Assembly (NCBI RefSeq): GCF_021390325.1
Contig: NZ_JAJUWU010000007.1
Coordinates: forward strand, 62,001 to 126,000
Length of the DNA stretch: 64,000 nucleotides
Source: Jiella avicenniae
Lineage (GTDB): Bacteria; Pseudomonadota; Alphaproteobacteria; Rhizobiales; Rhizobiaceae
Direction: 5' to 3'
Under the pieces are notes generated by a model. That model searched no databases. It saw only the letters and a program-made list of their open reading frames with translations, and was not told the origin of the DNA. Shown one piece after another: positions 47,730-56,321 of the stretch. Numbering within the stretch: the stretch's first letter is position 1; each line of letters opens with the position of its first letter. The position numbers and the translations under genes are program-made.

Positions 47730-48356
47730 TCAGGCCGGCAGAGCCGGCAGGCCGCGCGCGGCGAGATCCCGGGCGAGCGTCTCCGCCGATACGAAATGAA
47801 CGGCCTGCCAGCCGGCGGCACGCGCGCCTTCGACGTTCTTTTCCGAATCGTCGATGAACAGGCTCTTCGCCGGGTCGAGGCCGAAGCTCTCGACATGCGC
47901 GTCGTAGATCGCCCGGTCCGGCTTGATCTGCCCGATCACCCCCGACACCGTCACGCCGCGGGGTCGCTCGAGGAAGGGAAATATCTCCATCGCCTCGTCG
48001 AAGGTATCGGCGGCGAAGTTCGTCAGCATCGTCACGTCGACATCCGCCTCGATGAGCCCGAGCATGATCGCGACGCTGCCGTCATAGGCGTGCGGCACCA
48101 TCTTGTGCCAGCGCTTGCGGAACGCGCGGATCTGTTCGGCCCGGTCCGGATGCCGGGCGATCGCCTCGGCCTCCGCCTCCGGCCAGGGTCGGCCGCGGTC
48201 CTGTTCGAGGTTCCATTCGTGGGAACAGACCTCGCTGAGGAAGAAGTGCCGCTCCTCGTCGTCCGGAATGAGGTCCCGATACGCCAGATGCGGGTCGTAA
48301 TGGATGAGCACGCGGCCGATGTCGAAGACGACGTGCCGGGGTCTATCCTGTGCCAT
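47730..48356 (-). CDS. HAD-family (subfamily IA) hydrolase
   Basis: A 208-residue haloacid-dehalogenase-fold phosphatase. VVFDIGRVLIHYDP is motif I; note that the usual second Asp of DxD is a Gly-Arg stretch (FDIGRVL), as in many YihX/Sdt1-like members. MLTNFAADTF is motif II, and QIKPDRAIYDAH with FIDDSEKNVEGA are motifs III and IV. Substrate unknown, probably a sugar phosphate or nucleotide. Its ATG lies 14 bp inside the end of mutY, so it is co-translated with mutY. Confidence 0.88.
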   Translation of the reverse strand: MAQDRPRHVVFDIGRVLIHYDPHLAYRDLIPDDEERHFFLSEVCSHEWNLEQDRGRPWPEAEAEAIARHPDRAEQIRAFRKRWHKMVPHAYDGSVAIMLGLIEADVDVTMLTNFAADTFDEAMEIFPFLERPRGVTVSGVIGQIKPDRAIYDAHVESFGLDPAKSLFIDDSEKNVEGARAAGWQAVHFVSAETLARDLAARGLPALPA

Positions 48357-49473
48357 GAAGCCTCTTTCCTCTTGGTTGCGGCCCGGCGGATGGCCGCTTC
48401 GCCTCGCCCGATCCGATGTCGGCCGCCTTCAGCACCTTGCGCATGACGGTGGGCAGGGCTTCGGCGGCGATTTCCTCCGGCTTCGACCACCAGCCGTCGA
48501 CGGCGGGATCGTTTTTCACGGTGGCGCACCAGACTTCGAGCGTCAGCCGAAAATGGGTGAAGCCGTGCTCGATCTCGCCGACCCGTCGCCAGTCGGCCGC
48601 AAAGGGCGCAGCGCCTTCGCCGAGGGCGCCGTCGGCGCGGGCGGACCAGCCGGTGGTCGGCGGTTCGCTCATGCCGCCGAGCATGCCGGAGCCGGGGCGC
48701 CTCCTCAGAAACACCGCGCCGTCGGGGCGCATCGCGACGAAGGCTGCGCCGCGCCGTTCCGGCACCGCGGCCTTCTTCGCCTTCACCGGGTAGCGCTCGG
48801 CCTCGGCGGTCTTCGTCGCCGTGCAGAAGGGGCGGACGGGGCAGATGGCGCAGGCGGGCCGCGTCGGCGTGCAGATCGTCGCGCCGAGATCCATCATCGC
48901 CTGGGCGAAGTCGCCGGGGCGCCGGTTCGGCGTCAGCGCCGCGACTTTCGCCTTGATCAGCGGTTTGGCGCCGGGCAACGGGGCTTCGATCGCCTCCAGC
49001 CGCGTCACCACCCGCTCGACGTTTCCGTCGACGACGGCCGCCGGCTCGTCGAAGGCGATGGCCGCGATGGCGGCGGAGGTGTAATCGCCGATGCCGGGCA
49101 GGGCCTTCAGGGCCGCCGCGGTCTCGGGAAAGCGGCCCCCGTGCTCGGTCTCGACGGCCTTGGCGCAGGCGTGGAGGTTACGGGCGCGGGCGTAGTAGCC
49201 GAGGCCGGCCCACTCGGCGAGGACGGCGCCCTCGGGCGCCGCCGCGAGATCGGAAACGCCGGGCCACCGAGCCAGGAACTTCGCATAATAAGCCTTCACG
49301 GCCGCGACGGTCGTCTGCTGCAGCATGATCTCGGACAGCCAGATGCGGTAGGGATCGGGCCTGGCGCCGGCGGCGCGCTGGCGCGGCGAGATCCGCCACG
49401 GCAGTTCCCGGTGATGGACGTCGTACCAGGCGAGGAGCGCGGCCGAAAACGCCGTCGGATCGATTGTCGACAT
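48343..49473 (-). CDS. mutY: A/G-specific adenine glycosylase MutY
   Basis: A 376-residue base-excision enzyme that removes adenine mispaired with 8-oxoguanine. LSEIMLQQTTV carries the catalytic Glu, LPGIGDYTSAAIAAIAF is the helix-hairpin-helix, VDGNVERVVTR has the catalytic Asp, and CTPTRPACAICPVRPFC ligates the 4Fe-4S cluster. A C-terminal Nudix-like domain reads 8-oxoG. The ATG at 49473 gives normal length; the frame's long upstream extension overlaps the divergent DUF721 gene and was discarded. Confidence 0.95.
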   Translation of the reverse strand: MSTIDPTAFSAALLAWYDVHHRELPWRISPRQRAAGARPDPYRIWLSEIMLQQTTVAAVKAYYAKFLARWPGVSDLAAAPEGAVLAEWAGLGYYARARNLHACAKAVETEHGGRFPETAAALKALPGIGDYTSAAIAAIAFDEPAAVVDGNVERVVTRLEAIEAPLPGAKPLIKAKVAALTPNRRPGDFAQAMMDLGATICTPTRPACAICPVRPFCTATKTAEAERYPVKAKKAAVPERRGAAFVAMRPDGAVFLRRRPGSGMLGGMSEPPTTGWSARADGALGEGAAPFAADWRRVGEIEHGFTHFRLTLEVWCATVKNDPAVDGWWSKPEEIAAEALPTVMRKVLKAADIGSGEAKRPSAGPQPRGKRLHGTG

Positions 49474-49677
49474 GCGGAAGAAGCAAACTCGGCAGGCGGG
49501 ATCTGAACGCCGGATGGTCCACGAGGGTTCGGCAGGATCTGGTCGCACGGCCCGGCGACGTTGGCAACTGCCAAGAGCGGACCCGGGCGGAACGCTCGAT
49601 CCGCCGCCTTGCCGCCTTGCGGCCGACGCGCCGCGCGCGCTATGCCTTCGCAGAACTTCGGAGGAAGCGCCGACGGC

Positions 49678-50214
49678 ATGACGGATGGCGACGAATATGA
49701 GGAGCGCCGGGCCGCTGCGCCGCGGTCGCGGCGAGGGGCGCGGCCTCTCGCCGAGTTGTCGGGCGAGCTGATGGACCCGATCCTCCGGCGCAAGGCCGGA
49801 ATGGGGACGGGCCTCGTCGCCGCCTGGTCCGGCATCGTCGGGGCGCGGCTCGCCGAGACCACGCGGCCCGAGAAGCTGCAGTGGCCGAAGGATCGCTCCG
49901 ACGGCGATCCCTTCGAGCCGGCGACGCTGGTCGTCGCGGCCGAGCCCAAGGCGGCGCTCCGCCTGCAGCACCAGACGAGCGAAATCCTGTCCCGCGTCAA
50001 CGGCTTCTTCGGCTTTCACGCGGTTGCGAAGATCCGCCTGGTGCAGAAGCCGGTGGCCCAGCCGAAGCGCGATCTTCGTCCGCGGCGCCGTGCCCTCGGC
50101 GTCGACGAGAAGGCGAAGATCGCCGACATGGTCGCCCGGATCGAGGATCCGAAGCTGAAGGCGGCACTCGCGGCTTATGCCGAGGCGACGCTCGCGCGGC
50201 TGCCGGCAAAGTGA
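49678..50214 (+). CDS. DUF721/DciA-like protein
   Basis: A 178-residue DUF721 protein. The N-terminal half, GLVAAWSGIVGARLAETTRPEKLQW then ATLVVAAEPKAALRLQHQ and ILSRVNGFFG, is the KH-like domain related to DciA, which loads the replicative helicase DnaB in bacteria lacking DnaC. The C-terminus is Arg/Lys-rich. Whether this copy is the helicase loader is inferred from family membership. The ATG at 49678 has GGAGGAAG about ten bases upstream. It is divergent from mutY and upstream of the DsbA-like gene, as in many Rhizobiales. Confidence 0.88.
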   Translation: MTDGDEYEERRAAAPRSRRGARPLAELSGELMDPILRRKAGMGTGLVAAWSGIVGARLAETTRPEKLQWPKDRSDGDPFEPATLVVAAEPKAALRLQHQTSEILSRVNGFFGFHAVAKIRLVQKPVAQPKRDLRPRRRALGVDEKAKIADMVARIEDPKLKAALAAYAEATLARLPAK

Positions 50215-50345
50215 CCCGACCGCTGCCCAGGCGAACACAAGGCCGTCACCGACGGCCGTCATGCCACATCCCAGCCTTTAAATTCGCCACGATGTTTCTT
50301 AAACCGCAACGCGTCGCCGGCAACGGCAAAGGAGTAGATTCGCCC

Positions 50346-51131
50346 ATGCAAGTTCAGTTCGCGAAACCTCGCGCCGCCCGCCGCCCGATGCGGCGTTCCG
50401 CCCTCGCGGCCTCGTTCGCCCTGGCCGGCCTCGTCGCGATCGGCGCTTCGCCCCTCGCAATTTCTTCCGCCGCCGCGGCCGACGACGGCAAGGCGGAGCG
50501 TCCGATGCTTCTCGCCCAGGCATCGTCGAGCGATTCGACGGAAGCCGCCAAGAGCGACGTCAAGGTGCCGGAAGCCGAAGGCAAGGTCGACGTCGAGAAG
50601 CTGATGGCCGAGCAGGCGCTGCCCGACATCGTCATCGGCGAGGCCGACGCACCGGTCACGATCGTCGAATACGCCTCGATGACCTGTTCGCACTGCCGGG
50701 AGTTCCACGAGAGTTCCTATCCGCAGATCAAGAAGGACTACATCGACACCGGCAAGGCGAAGCTGATCATCCGCGAGTTCCCCTTCGATCCGCGGGCGCT
50801 GGCCGCCTTCATGCTGGCGCGCTGCGCCGGCGACGACGCCAAGCGCACCGCGATGGTCGACGTCCTGTTCGATCAGCAGCCGCAATGGGCGTTTTCGAAC
50901 CAGGCCTCGGCAGAACTCCTGAAGATCTCGCGGCTCGCCGGAATGACCGAGGATCAGTTCAAGGCCTGTCTGAACGACAAGGAGCTTCAGAAGAAGGTCG
51001 TCGCCGTGCAGCAGGCCGGCGAGAAGGACTTCGGCGTCAACGCCACGCCGACCTTCTTCGTCAACGGCGACAAATATGCCGGCGCGCTCGGCGCGGCGCA
51101 GATGGGCGCGGTCATCGACTCCCACATGTGA
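50346..51131 (+). CDS. exported DsbA-family thioredoxin-fold protein
   Basis: A 261-residue exported thiol oxidoreductase. The N-terminal RR-containing leader (RRPMRRSALAASFALAG) and AISSAAAADD fit a signal peptide. The active site is YASMTCSHCREFHE, a CxxC with Ser-His, and NATPTFFVNG holds the cis-Pro. Members form or rearrange disulfides in periplasmic proteins. The ATG at 50346 is chosen; one at 50388 would also keep the signal peptide. In many alphaproteobacteria smc follows this gene; here an intrinsic terminator and a PPDK-family gene follow instead. Confidence 0.92.
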   Translation: MQVQFAKPRAARRPMRRSALAASFALAGLVAIGASPLAISSAAAADDGKAERPMLLAQASSSDSTEAAKSDVKVPEAEGKVDVEKLMAEQALPDIVIGEADAPVTIVEYASMTCSHCREFHESSYPQIKKDYIDTGKAKLIIREFPFDPRALAAFMLARCAGDDAKRTAMVDVLFDQQPQWAFSNQASAELLKISRLAGMTEDQFKACLNDKELQKKVVAVQQAGEKDFGVNATPTFFVNGDKYAGALGAAQMGAVIDSHM

Positions 51132-51520
51132 CACGGCGGGCCGCCGCGCCGCGGCGTAAGGGATTGTCGGAACGAAGGGCCGGGGCGGCGCGCTCCGGCC
51201 TTTTCCATGTCCGCGTTGCGGCCATCGCCCGGCCGTGGCGAGGCCGGGCGGAGACGAACGTTTTTGCATTGCAGCAATTGGCGGCGGCGGGATTATGCAC
51301 TAGTGTCGCGGTTCCGAAGTTCGTCACGGGCGGGAGCGCCGCTTCGCGAATCTCGGCGTCGGAAATCACTCGTCACCATCTGAACTGATGTGGGTTTCGG
51401 TTTGAAGTTCGGTTCGGTGCCCTCCGCCGACGTGGAAGCGAACTTCGATGCCGCCACACCGGACCGTCGCGGAGCTGCAGGCCAGCCGGAACGACGCTCG
51501 TTGAAACGGACCAGCAGGGG
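51132..51520. other. intergenic region between the DsbA-like and PPDK-family genes
   Basis: About 390 bp without a credible gene. It holds the DsbA-like gene's terminator at 51175-51204 and must hold the promoter of the PPDK-family gene. Short frames here are chance frames; one (51390-51596) overlaps the PPDK start in another frame. No RNA gene was recognised. Confidence 0.45.
51175..51204 (+). terminator. intrinsic terminator after the DsbA-like gene
   Basis: GGCCGG (51178-51183) pairs with CCGGCC (51195-51200), extended by A-U/G-U pairs to about nine base pairs, and is followed at once by TTTT (51201-51204). It lies 44 bp after the stop codon. Confidence 0.75.
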
Positions 51521-54181
51521 ATGCCCAAGCGGATCTACACCTTCAGGCAGGGCGAGGCCGAGCGAACCGCCGACGCCGTGGCGGCGCTCGGGCTGAAGGG
51601 TGCGAATCTGGCGCTTCTCGCCTCGCTGGAGGCGCCCGTCCCGCCCGGCTTCACCATCGCGACCCATGCCTGGCGGGAGACCAAGGGCGCCGGCGGCGAC
51701 CTGCCGCAGGCGTTGAGGGCCGATCTCAGATCGGCTGTCGAATGGCTGGAAAGCGTCACCGGGCGGAGGTTCGGGGGCGACCAGCGGCCGCTGCTTCTGG
51801 CCGTGCGGACCAGCGCCGGCACTCAGTTGCCGGGCCTTGCCGAGAGCGTCCTCGACGTCGGCCTGACCGACCGGACGGTGGACGTCATCGCCGCCGAGCT
51901 TTCCGACAGCGACTTCGCCTATCGCAGCTACCGGCGCTTCATCGAAAGCTATGCGGCGCTGGTCTTCGACGCGGATCTCGCCGAGTTCGAGGATCTCGCT
52001 GACCGCGAGAAGGACCGCGTCGGCTGGGGGATCGAGCCGCGCAACGTCTCCGAATGGCGGATGCTGATCGCCCGCTATCACGACTTCCTGGAGCGTGAAC
52101 TCGGCGCCGTCGTGCCGCAGACGCCGCTCCAGCAGATGGTCGAGGTCGTCCAGGCGAGTTTCGCCAGCTGGCGCAGCCTTTCCGCGGCGAACCACCGGAT
52201 GCTCCACGCCATCCCGGAAAATGCCGGCCTGGCGATCACCGTCCACGCGATGATCTTCAACGAGCGCAACCAGAAATCCGGCCGCGGCCGGGCGGTGTCG
52301 CGCGATCTTTCGACCGGCGCGAAGCGCCTCACCGGGGAGTTCTCCATCGGCGGGCGGATCGAGGCCTTCGACGAACCGCCCGAGCCGATCGATCTCGCCA
52401 CCTTCGTCGAGCGGGGCGCGCCGTCCTTCGCTCCCGTCCTTGCCGAACTCGCCGGGCACGTCCGCCGGATCGAGGCGCATGCCGGCGACGCGGTCGAGGT
52501 CGACTTCATGGTCGGCGACGGCGCGCTCTTCCTGATGCAGTACCGGCCGGCGCGGCGGAGCGCCGGCGAAGCCGTCCGCGTCGCCGTCGAACTGGTCAGC
52601 GACGGGATCATCGAACCGCAGGAGGCCATCCTCAGGATCGATCCGGCGTCGCTCGATCTCCTGCTCCATCCGACGATCGACAGGGGCGGAGGCCTGACGG
52701 TGCTCGCCAGGGGAATGGGCGCCTCGCCCGGCGCCGCCAGCGGCGAGATCGCCTTCACCTCCGAGCGGGCCCAGGCGATGGCCGCCGACGAGCGGCCGGT
52801 CATCCTGGTGCGCAACGAGACCCATCCCGAGGACATCCACGGGATGCACGTGGCCGAAGGGGTGCTGACGATCCGCGGCGGCACCACCAGCCACGCCGCC
52901 GTCGTCGCGCGCGGCATCGGCAAGCCCTGCGTCACCGGGGCCGGTTCGCTGCGCATCAACGCCGCGCGCGGCGTTCTCCATGCCGGCGACAGGGTGCTGA
53001 AGGAAGGCGACCGGATCACCATCGACGGCTCTTCGGGCGAGGTCATCGCGGGCGAGGTGCGGCTCATCCGGCCGAGCCTTTCCGGCGACTTCGCGACGCT
53101 GATGGGGTTTGCCGACGGGGCGCGCCGGATGCGCGTGCGCACCAATGCCGAGACGCCCCACGAAGCGCGCGCCGCCCGCAGCTTCGGCGCCGAGGGCATC
53201 GGCCTTTGCCGAACCGAGCACATGTTCTTCGAGGGGGACCGGATCCAGTCGATGCGGGAGATGATTCTCGCCTCCGACGAGACCGGCCGGCGCCGGGCGC
53301 TCGCCAAGCTCCTGCCGATCCAGCGCTCGGACTTCATCGAACTGTTCGAGATCATGGCCGGCCTGCCGGTGACAATCCGGCTGCTCGATCCGCCGCTGCA
53401 CGAATTCCTGCCGAACAGCGACACCGAGATCGTCGAGACGGCCCAGAAACTCGCCGTCGACGAGGCCGTCGTGCGCCAGCGCATCGCCGCGCTCGAGGAG
53501 TTCAATCCGATGCTCGGCCACCGAGGCTGCCGGCTCGCGATCTCCTATCCGGAAATCGCCGAGATGCAGGCCCGGGCGATCTTCGAGGCGGCGATCGAGG
53601 CCGGCGAGCGAGCCGGCGCCGCGGTCGTTCCGGAGATCATGATCCCGCTGGTCAGCCTGCGCCGCGAACTCGATTTCCTCAAGGCCCGGATCGACGCCGT
53701 CGCCGCCAAGGTCATGGAAGAGCGCGGCCGGCGCATCGACTATCTCGTCGGCACGATGATCGAATTGCCGCGGGCGATCATCCGGGCCGATTCGATCGCC
53801 GAGGCGGCGGACTTCTTCTCCTTCGGCACCAACGATCTGACCCAGACCGTCTACGGCATCTCCCGCGACGACGCGGCGAATTTCCTCTCGACCTACGTGC
53901 GACAGGGCATTCTCGACCGCGATCCGTTCCAGACGATCGACGTCGAGGGCGTCGGCGAGATGATCGCGCTCGCCTGCGAGAAGGCCCGCCGCACCCGGCC
54001 CGACATTTCGGTCGGCGTCTGCGGCGAGCAGGGGGGCGACCCCGCCTCGATCGCCTTCTTCGAGGAAACCGGGCTCGACTACGTCTCCTGCTCGCCCTTT
54101 CGCGTTCCGATCGCCCGGCTCGCCGCGGCGCAGTCGGCGATCCGGCTGAGCCGGGCCGGCCGGGGGCGGGGGCGGCGCTGA
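51521..54181 (+). CDS. ppdK: pyruvate phosphate dikinase family protein with diverged ATP-binding half
   Basis: An 886-residue PPDK-family enzyme, which interconverts pyruvate, ATP and Pi with PEP, AMP and PPi. The phosphohistidine is in GGTTSHAAVVARGIGKPC. The C-terminal PEP/pyruvate domain is canonical (GLCRTEHMFF, HRGCRLAISYPEI, FFSFGTNDLTQTVYG, CGEQGGDPASI with the catalytic Cys). The N-terminal ATP-grasp half is unusual: LKGANLALL and AVRTSA keep Lys and Arg, FLMQYRP keeps Gln and Arg, but the Gly-rich TGVAFTRNPSTG stretch reads GRAVSRDLSTGA. It may be a paralogue with altered nucleotide use. AGGGG abuts the ATG. Confidence 0.85.
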   Translation: MPKRIYTFRQGEAERTADAVAALGLKGANLALLASLEAPVPPGFTIATHAWRETKGAGGDLPQALRADLRSAVEWLESVTGRRFGGDQRPLLLAVRTSAGTQLPGLAESVLDVGLTDRTVDVIAAELSDSDFAYRSYRRFIESYAALVFDADLAEFEDLADREKDRVGWGIEPRNVSEWRMLIARYHDFLERELGAVVPQTPLQQMVEVVQASFASWRSLSAANHRMLHAIPENAGLAITVHAMIFNERNQKSGRGRAVSRDLSTGAKRLTGEFSIGGRIEAFDEPPEPIDLATFVERGAPSFAPVLAELAGHVRRIEAHAGDAVEVDFMVGDGALFLMQYRPARRSAGEAVRVAVELVSDGIIEPQEAILRIDPASLDLLLHPTIDRGGGLTVLARGMGASPGAASGEIAFTSERAQAMAADERPVILVRNETHPEDIHGMHVAEGVLTIRGGTTSHAAVVARGIGKPCVTGAGSLRINAARGVLHAGDRVLKEGDRITIDGSSGEVIAGEVRLIRPSLSGDFATLMGFADGARRMRVRTNAETPHEARAARSFGAEGIGLCRTEHMFFEGDRIQSMREMILASDETGRRRALAKLLPIQRSDFIELFEIMAGLPVTIRLLDPPLHEFLPNSDTEIVETAQKLAVDEAVVRQRIAALEEFNPMLGHRGCRLAISYPEIAEMQARAIFEAAIEAGERAGAAVVPEIMIPLVSLRRELDFLKARIDAVAAKVMEERGRRIDYLVGTMIELPRAIIRADSIAEAADFFSFGTNDLTQTVYGISRDDAANFLSTYVRQGILDRDPFQTIDVEGVGEMIALACEKARRTRPDISVGVCGEQGGDPASIAFFEETGLDYVSCSPFRVPIARLAAAQSAIRLSRAGRGRGRR

Positions 54182-54229
54182 GAGGCCCGGCGAGACGGCT
54201 GGACATCGATCGCCCGCCCGGGCGGCTGG

Positions 54230-56011
54230 TCAGGCCGGGTAGTAGAAATAGATCGCGATCGTCGTCGCGATGCCGACGATGACGTTCATCGGCAGGCCGA
54301 CCTTGACGAAATCGGTGAAGCGGTAGTTGCCCGCCGCATAGACCAGCGTATTCGTCTGGTAGCCGATCGGCGTCGCGAAGGAGGCCGAAGCGCCGAACAT
54401 CACCGCGACGACGAGGCTGCGCGGATCGACGCCGAGCTTCGACGCGAGCGCGATCGCGATGGGCGTGACGATTACCGCGACGGCGTTGTTGGTGACGATT
54501 TCCGTCAGCAGCGAGGAGAGCGCGTAGATCACCAGCAGGACGACGAGGTGAGGCGCATGTTCGATCAGCGGCGTCACGGCGTCGACGATCATCTGGGCCG
54601 TCCCGGCCTTTTCCATGCCGGTGCCGATCGCCAACATGGCGAAGATCAGGATCAGGAGGTCGCCGCGGATCGTTCGCCACGCCTCGTCGGCGTCGATGAC
54701 CCGGAGCAAGAGGATCGCCGCGATGGCGACGAAGGCGGCCGTCTGGATCTTGGCGATGCCGAAGGCCGAGACGAGGATGACGGCGGCGAGCGCAGCGATG
54801 GCGAGGGGCGCTTTTTCGCGGCGAAACCGCCTTGCGCGCGAGACGTTCACGCCGACGAGGTCGTTTTCGTCGGAGATCCGTCCGATCGCCTCGGGCGGCC
54901 CTTCGAGCAGCAGCCTGTCGGCCGGTCGCAGGCGGATTTCCTGCAGGCTGGGGCCCGGCACGTGACGATGGCGCAGAACGCCGAGGACCGAGGTGCCCGT
55001 GCCCGAAAGGCCGGTCAGCTCCAGCGCCCCGCGGCCGATGCCGCGGCGATGCGGCGCGACGGTGGCCTCGACGACGATGCGCTCCTCGCCGGCGCGATGG
55101 GGCTGGCTGCGGGCGATGCGGAACCCGTCGCTGGCGCGCAGCGTCAGGATTTCCTCGGGCGTCGCGAACATCACGATGCGGTCGGCCTTCTGCAGGACGA
55201 TGGCGGCGACGTCGCGACGCAGCGTCTCGGTGCCGCGGCGAACCGCCACCGTCCGGATCCCGCGGGACGACAAGGCACTCACCTCGCCGAGCGGTTTGCC
55301 GATGGCGCTGGCGCCATCGCGGACGACGACTTCGGTGAAATAGCCGTCCTCGCTGTTTTCCGAGATCGCCGCGCCGAGGCCGTCACGCGCCGGCAGCAGC
55401 CGCCAGCCGACGAGGGCGAGATAGGCGAGCCCGACCAGGGCCGTCACGAGGCCCACCGGAGCGATCTCGAAGATCGCGAACGGCTCGAGACCCTGGCCAC
55501 GTGCGACGCCGTCGACGAGGAGGTTGGTCGAGGTGCCGATCATCGAGCAGGTCCCGCCGAGGATCGTGATGAAGGACAGCGGCATCAGCAGCTTGGTCTC
55601 GGCGATCTTCAGGGTGCGGGCGATCTCCACGGCGATCGGGATGAGGACGATCACGACGGGCGTGTTGTTGATGAAGGCCGAGGCGAAGATGACTCCGGCG
55701 GCCGTGACGAGAAGCGCCGTCGCCGGTCGGTCGGCGACCCGCGTCAGCAACCAGCCGGCCGCCGCGTCGAGGACGCCGGTCCGGATCAGCGTTCCCGACA
55801 GGATGAACATCGCCGCGATGGTGATCGGGGCGGGATTGGAGAACACCGAGGCGATCTCCTCGGTTTCCAGATAGCCGCACAACAGGAAGGCGATCGCCCC
55901 CGCGCAGGCGACGACCTCGGGCGGATAGCGCTCGAGGGCGAAGGCGACGAAGACGAGGGAAATGATGGCCAGCCCGATCAGGGCCGAATGCTGGGCAAGA
56001 AACTCGGCCAT
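54230..56011 (-). CDS. SLC13/DASS-type transporter with two RCK_C domains
   Basis: A 593-residue membrane transporter of the SLC13 (DASS, ArsB/NhaD-like) family. About six spans at the N-terminus include SAFINNTPVVIVLIPIAVEI and TSTNLLVDG; two cytosolic TrkA/RCK_C domains (about 220-395) follow, then the second membrane half with TEIVTNNAVAVIVTPIA. The paired NTPV and NNAVAV motifs are the Na/anion-binding loops. Substrates of this group include sulfate, thiosulfate and dicarboxylates; it cannot be narrowed here. It converges with the PPDK-family gene. The ATG at 56011 gives the family length. Confidence 0.9.
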   Translation of the reverse strand: MAEFLAQHSALIGLAIISLVFVAFALERYPPEVVACAGAIAFLLCGYLETEEIASVFSNPAPITIAAMFILSGTLIRTGVLDAAAGWLLTRVADRPATALLVTAAGVIFASAFINNTPVVIVLIPIAVEIARTLKIAETKLLMPLSFITILGGTCSMIGTSTNLLVDGVARGQGLEPFAIFEIAPVGLVTALVGLAYLALVGWRLLPARDGLGAAISENSEDGYFTEVVVRDGASAIGKPLGEVSALSSRGIRTVAVRRGTETLRRDVAAIVLQKADRIVMFATPEEILTLRASDGFRIARSQPHRAGEERIVVEATVAPHRRGIGRGALELTGLSGTGTSVLGVLRHRHVPGPSLQEIRLRPADRLLLEGPPEAIGRISDENDLVGVNVSRARRFRREKAPLAIAALAAVILVSAFGIAKIQTAAFVAIAAILLLRVIDADEAWRTIRGDLLILIFAMLAIGTGMEKAGTAQMIVDAVTPLIEHAPHLVVLLVIYALSSLLTEIVTNNAVAVIVTPIAIALASKLGVDPRSLVVAVMFGASASFATPIGYQTNTLVYAAGNYRFTDFVKVGLPMNVIVGIATTIAIYFYYPA

Positions 56012-56213
56012 GGACAACCGTGAGAGTCGAGATCGGCCAAAGCTGTCGCCGCGTCGGGATTCGGCAAGATGAGCCGGGCTGAAAAAGCGATGGCGGCGCC
56101 TCGAGGGCCCGTCCGTCTGTTCGCGAATGAACTTTCCCGGGGAGCGCTTCGGGCGCATGCGCTGGGCGACTGCTCGATGGCATCGACCCTTGCGGTTGTC
56201 AGGCTCGACACAC

Positions 56214-56246
56214 GAAAAAGCGCGCCGGCGATGTGCCGGCGCGCTT
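56214..56246 (-). terminator. intrinsic terminator of katE
   Basis: A perfect 12-bp stem (56218-56229 with 56235-56246, loop of five) is followed on the minus strand by five T residues (56219-56215). It lies about 75 bases after the katE stop, in the gap before the SLC13 gene. Confidence 0.88.
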
Positions 56247-56321
56247 CTCATTCTATGGCTGCCTCGCCGTGCTTGGACGGCGAGGGGCGCGGGATCGCCG
56301 TCGGTCTCGCCGACCGCCGTG

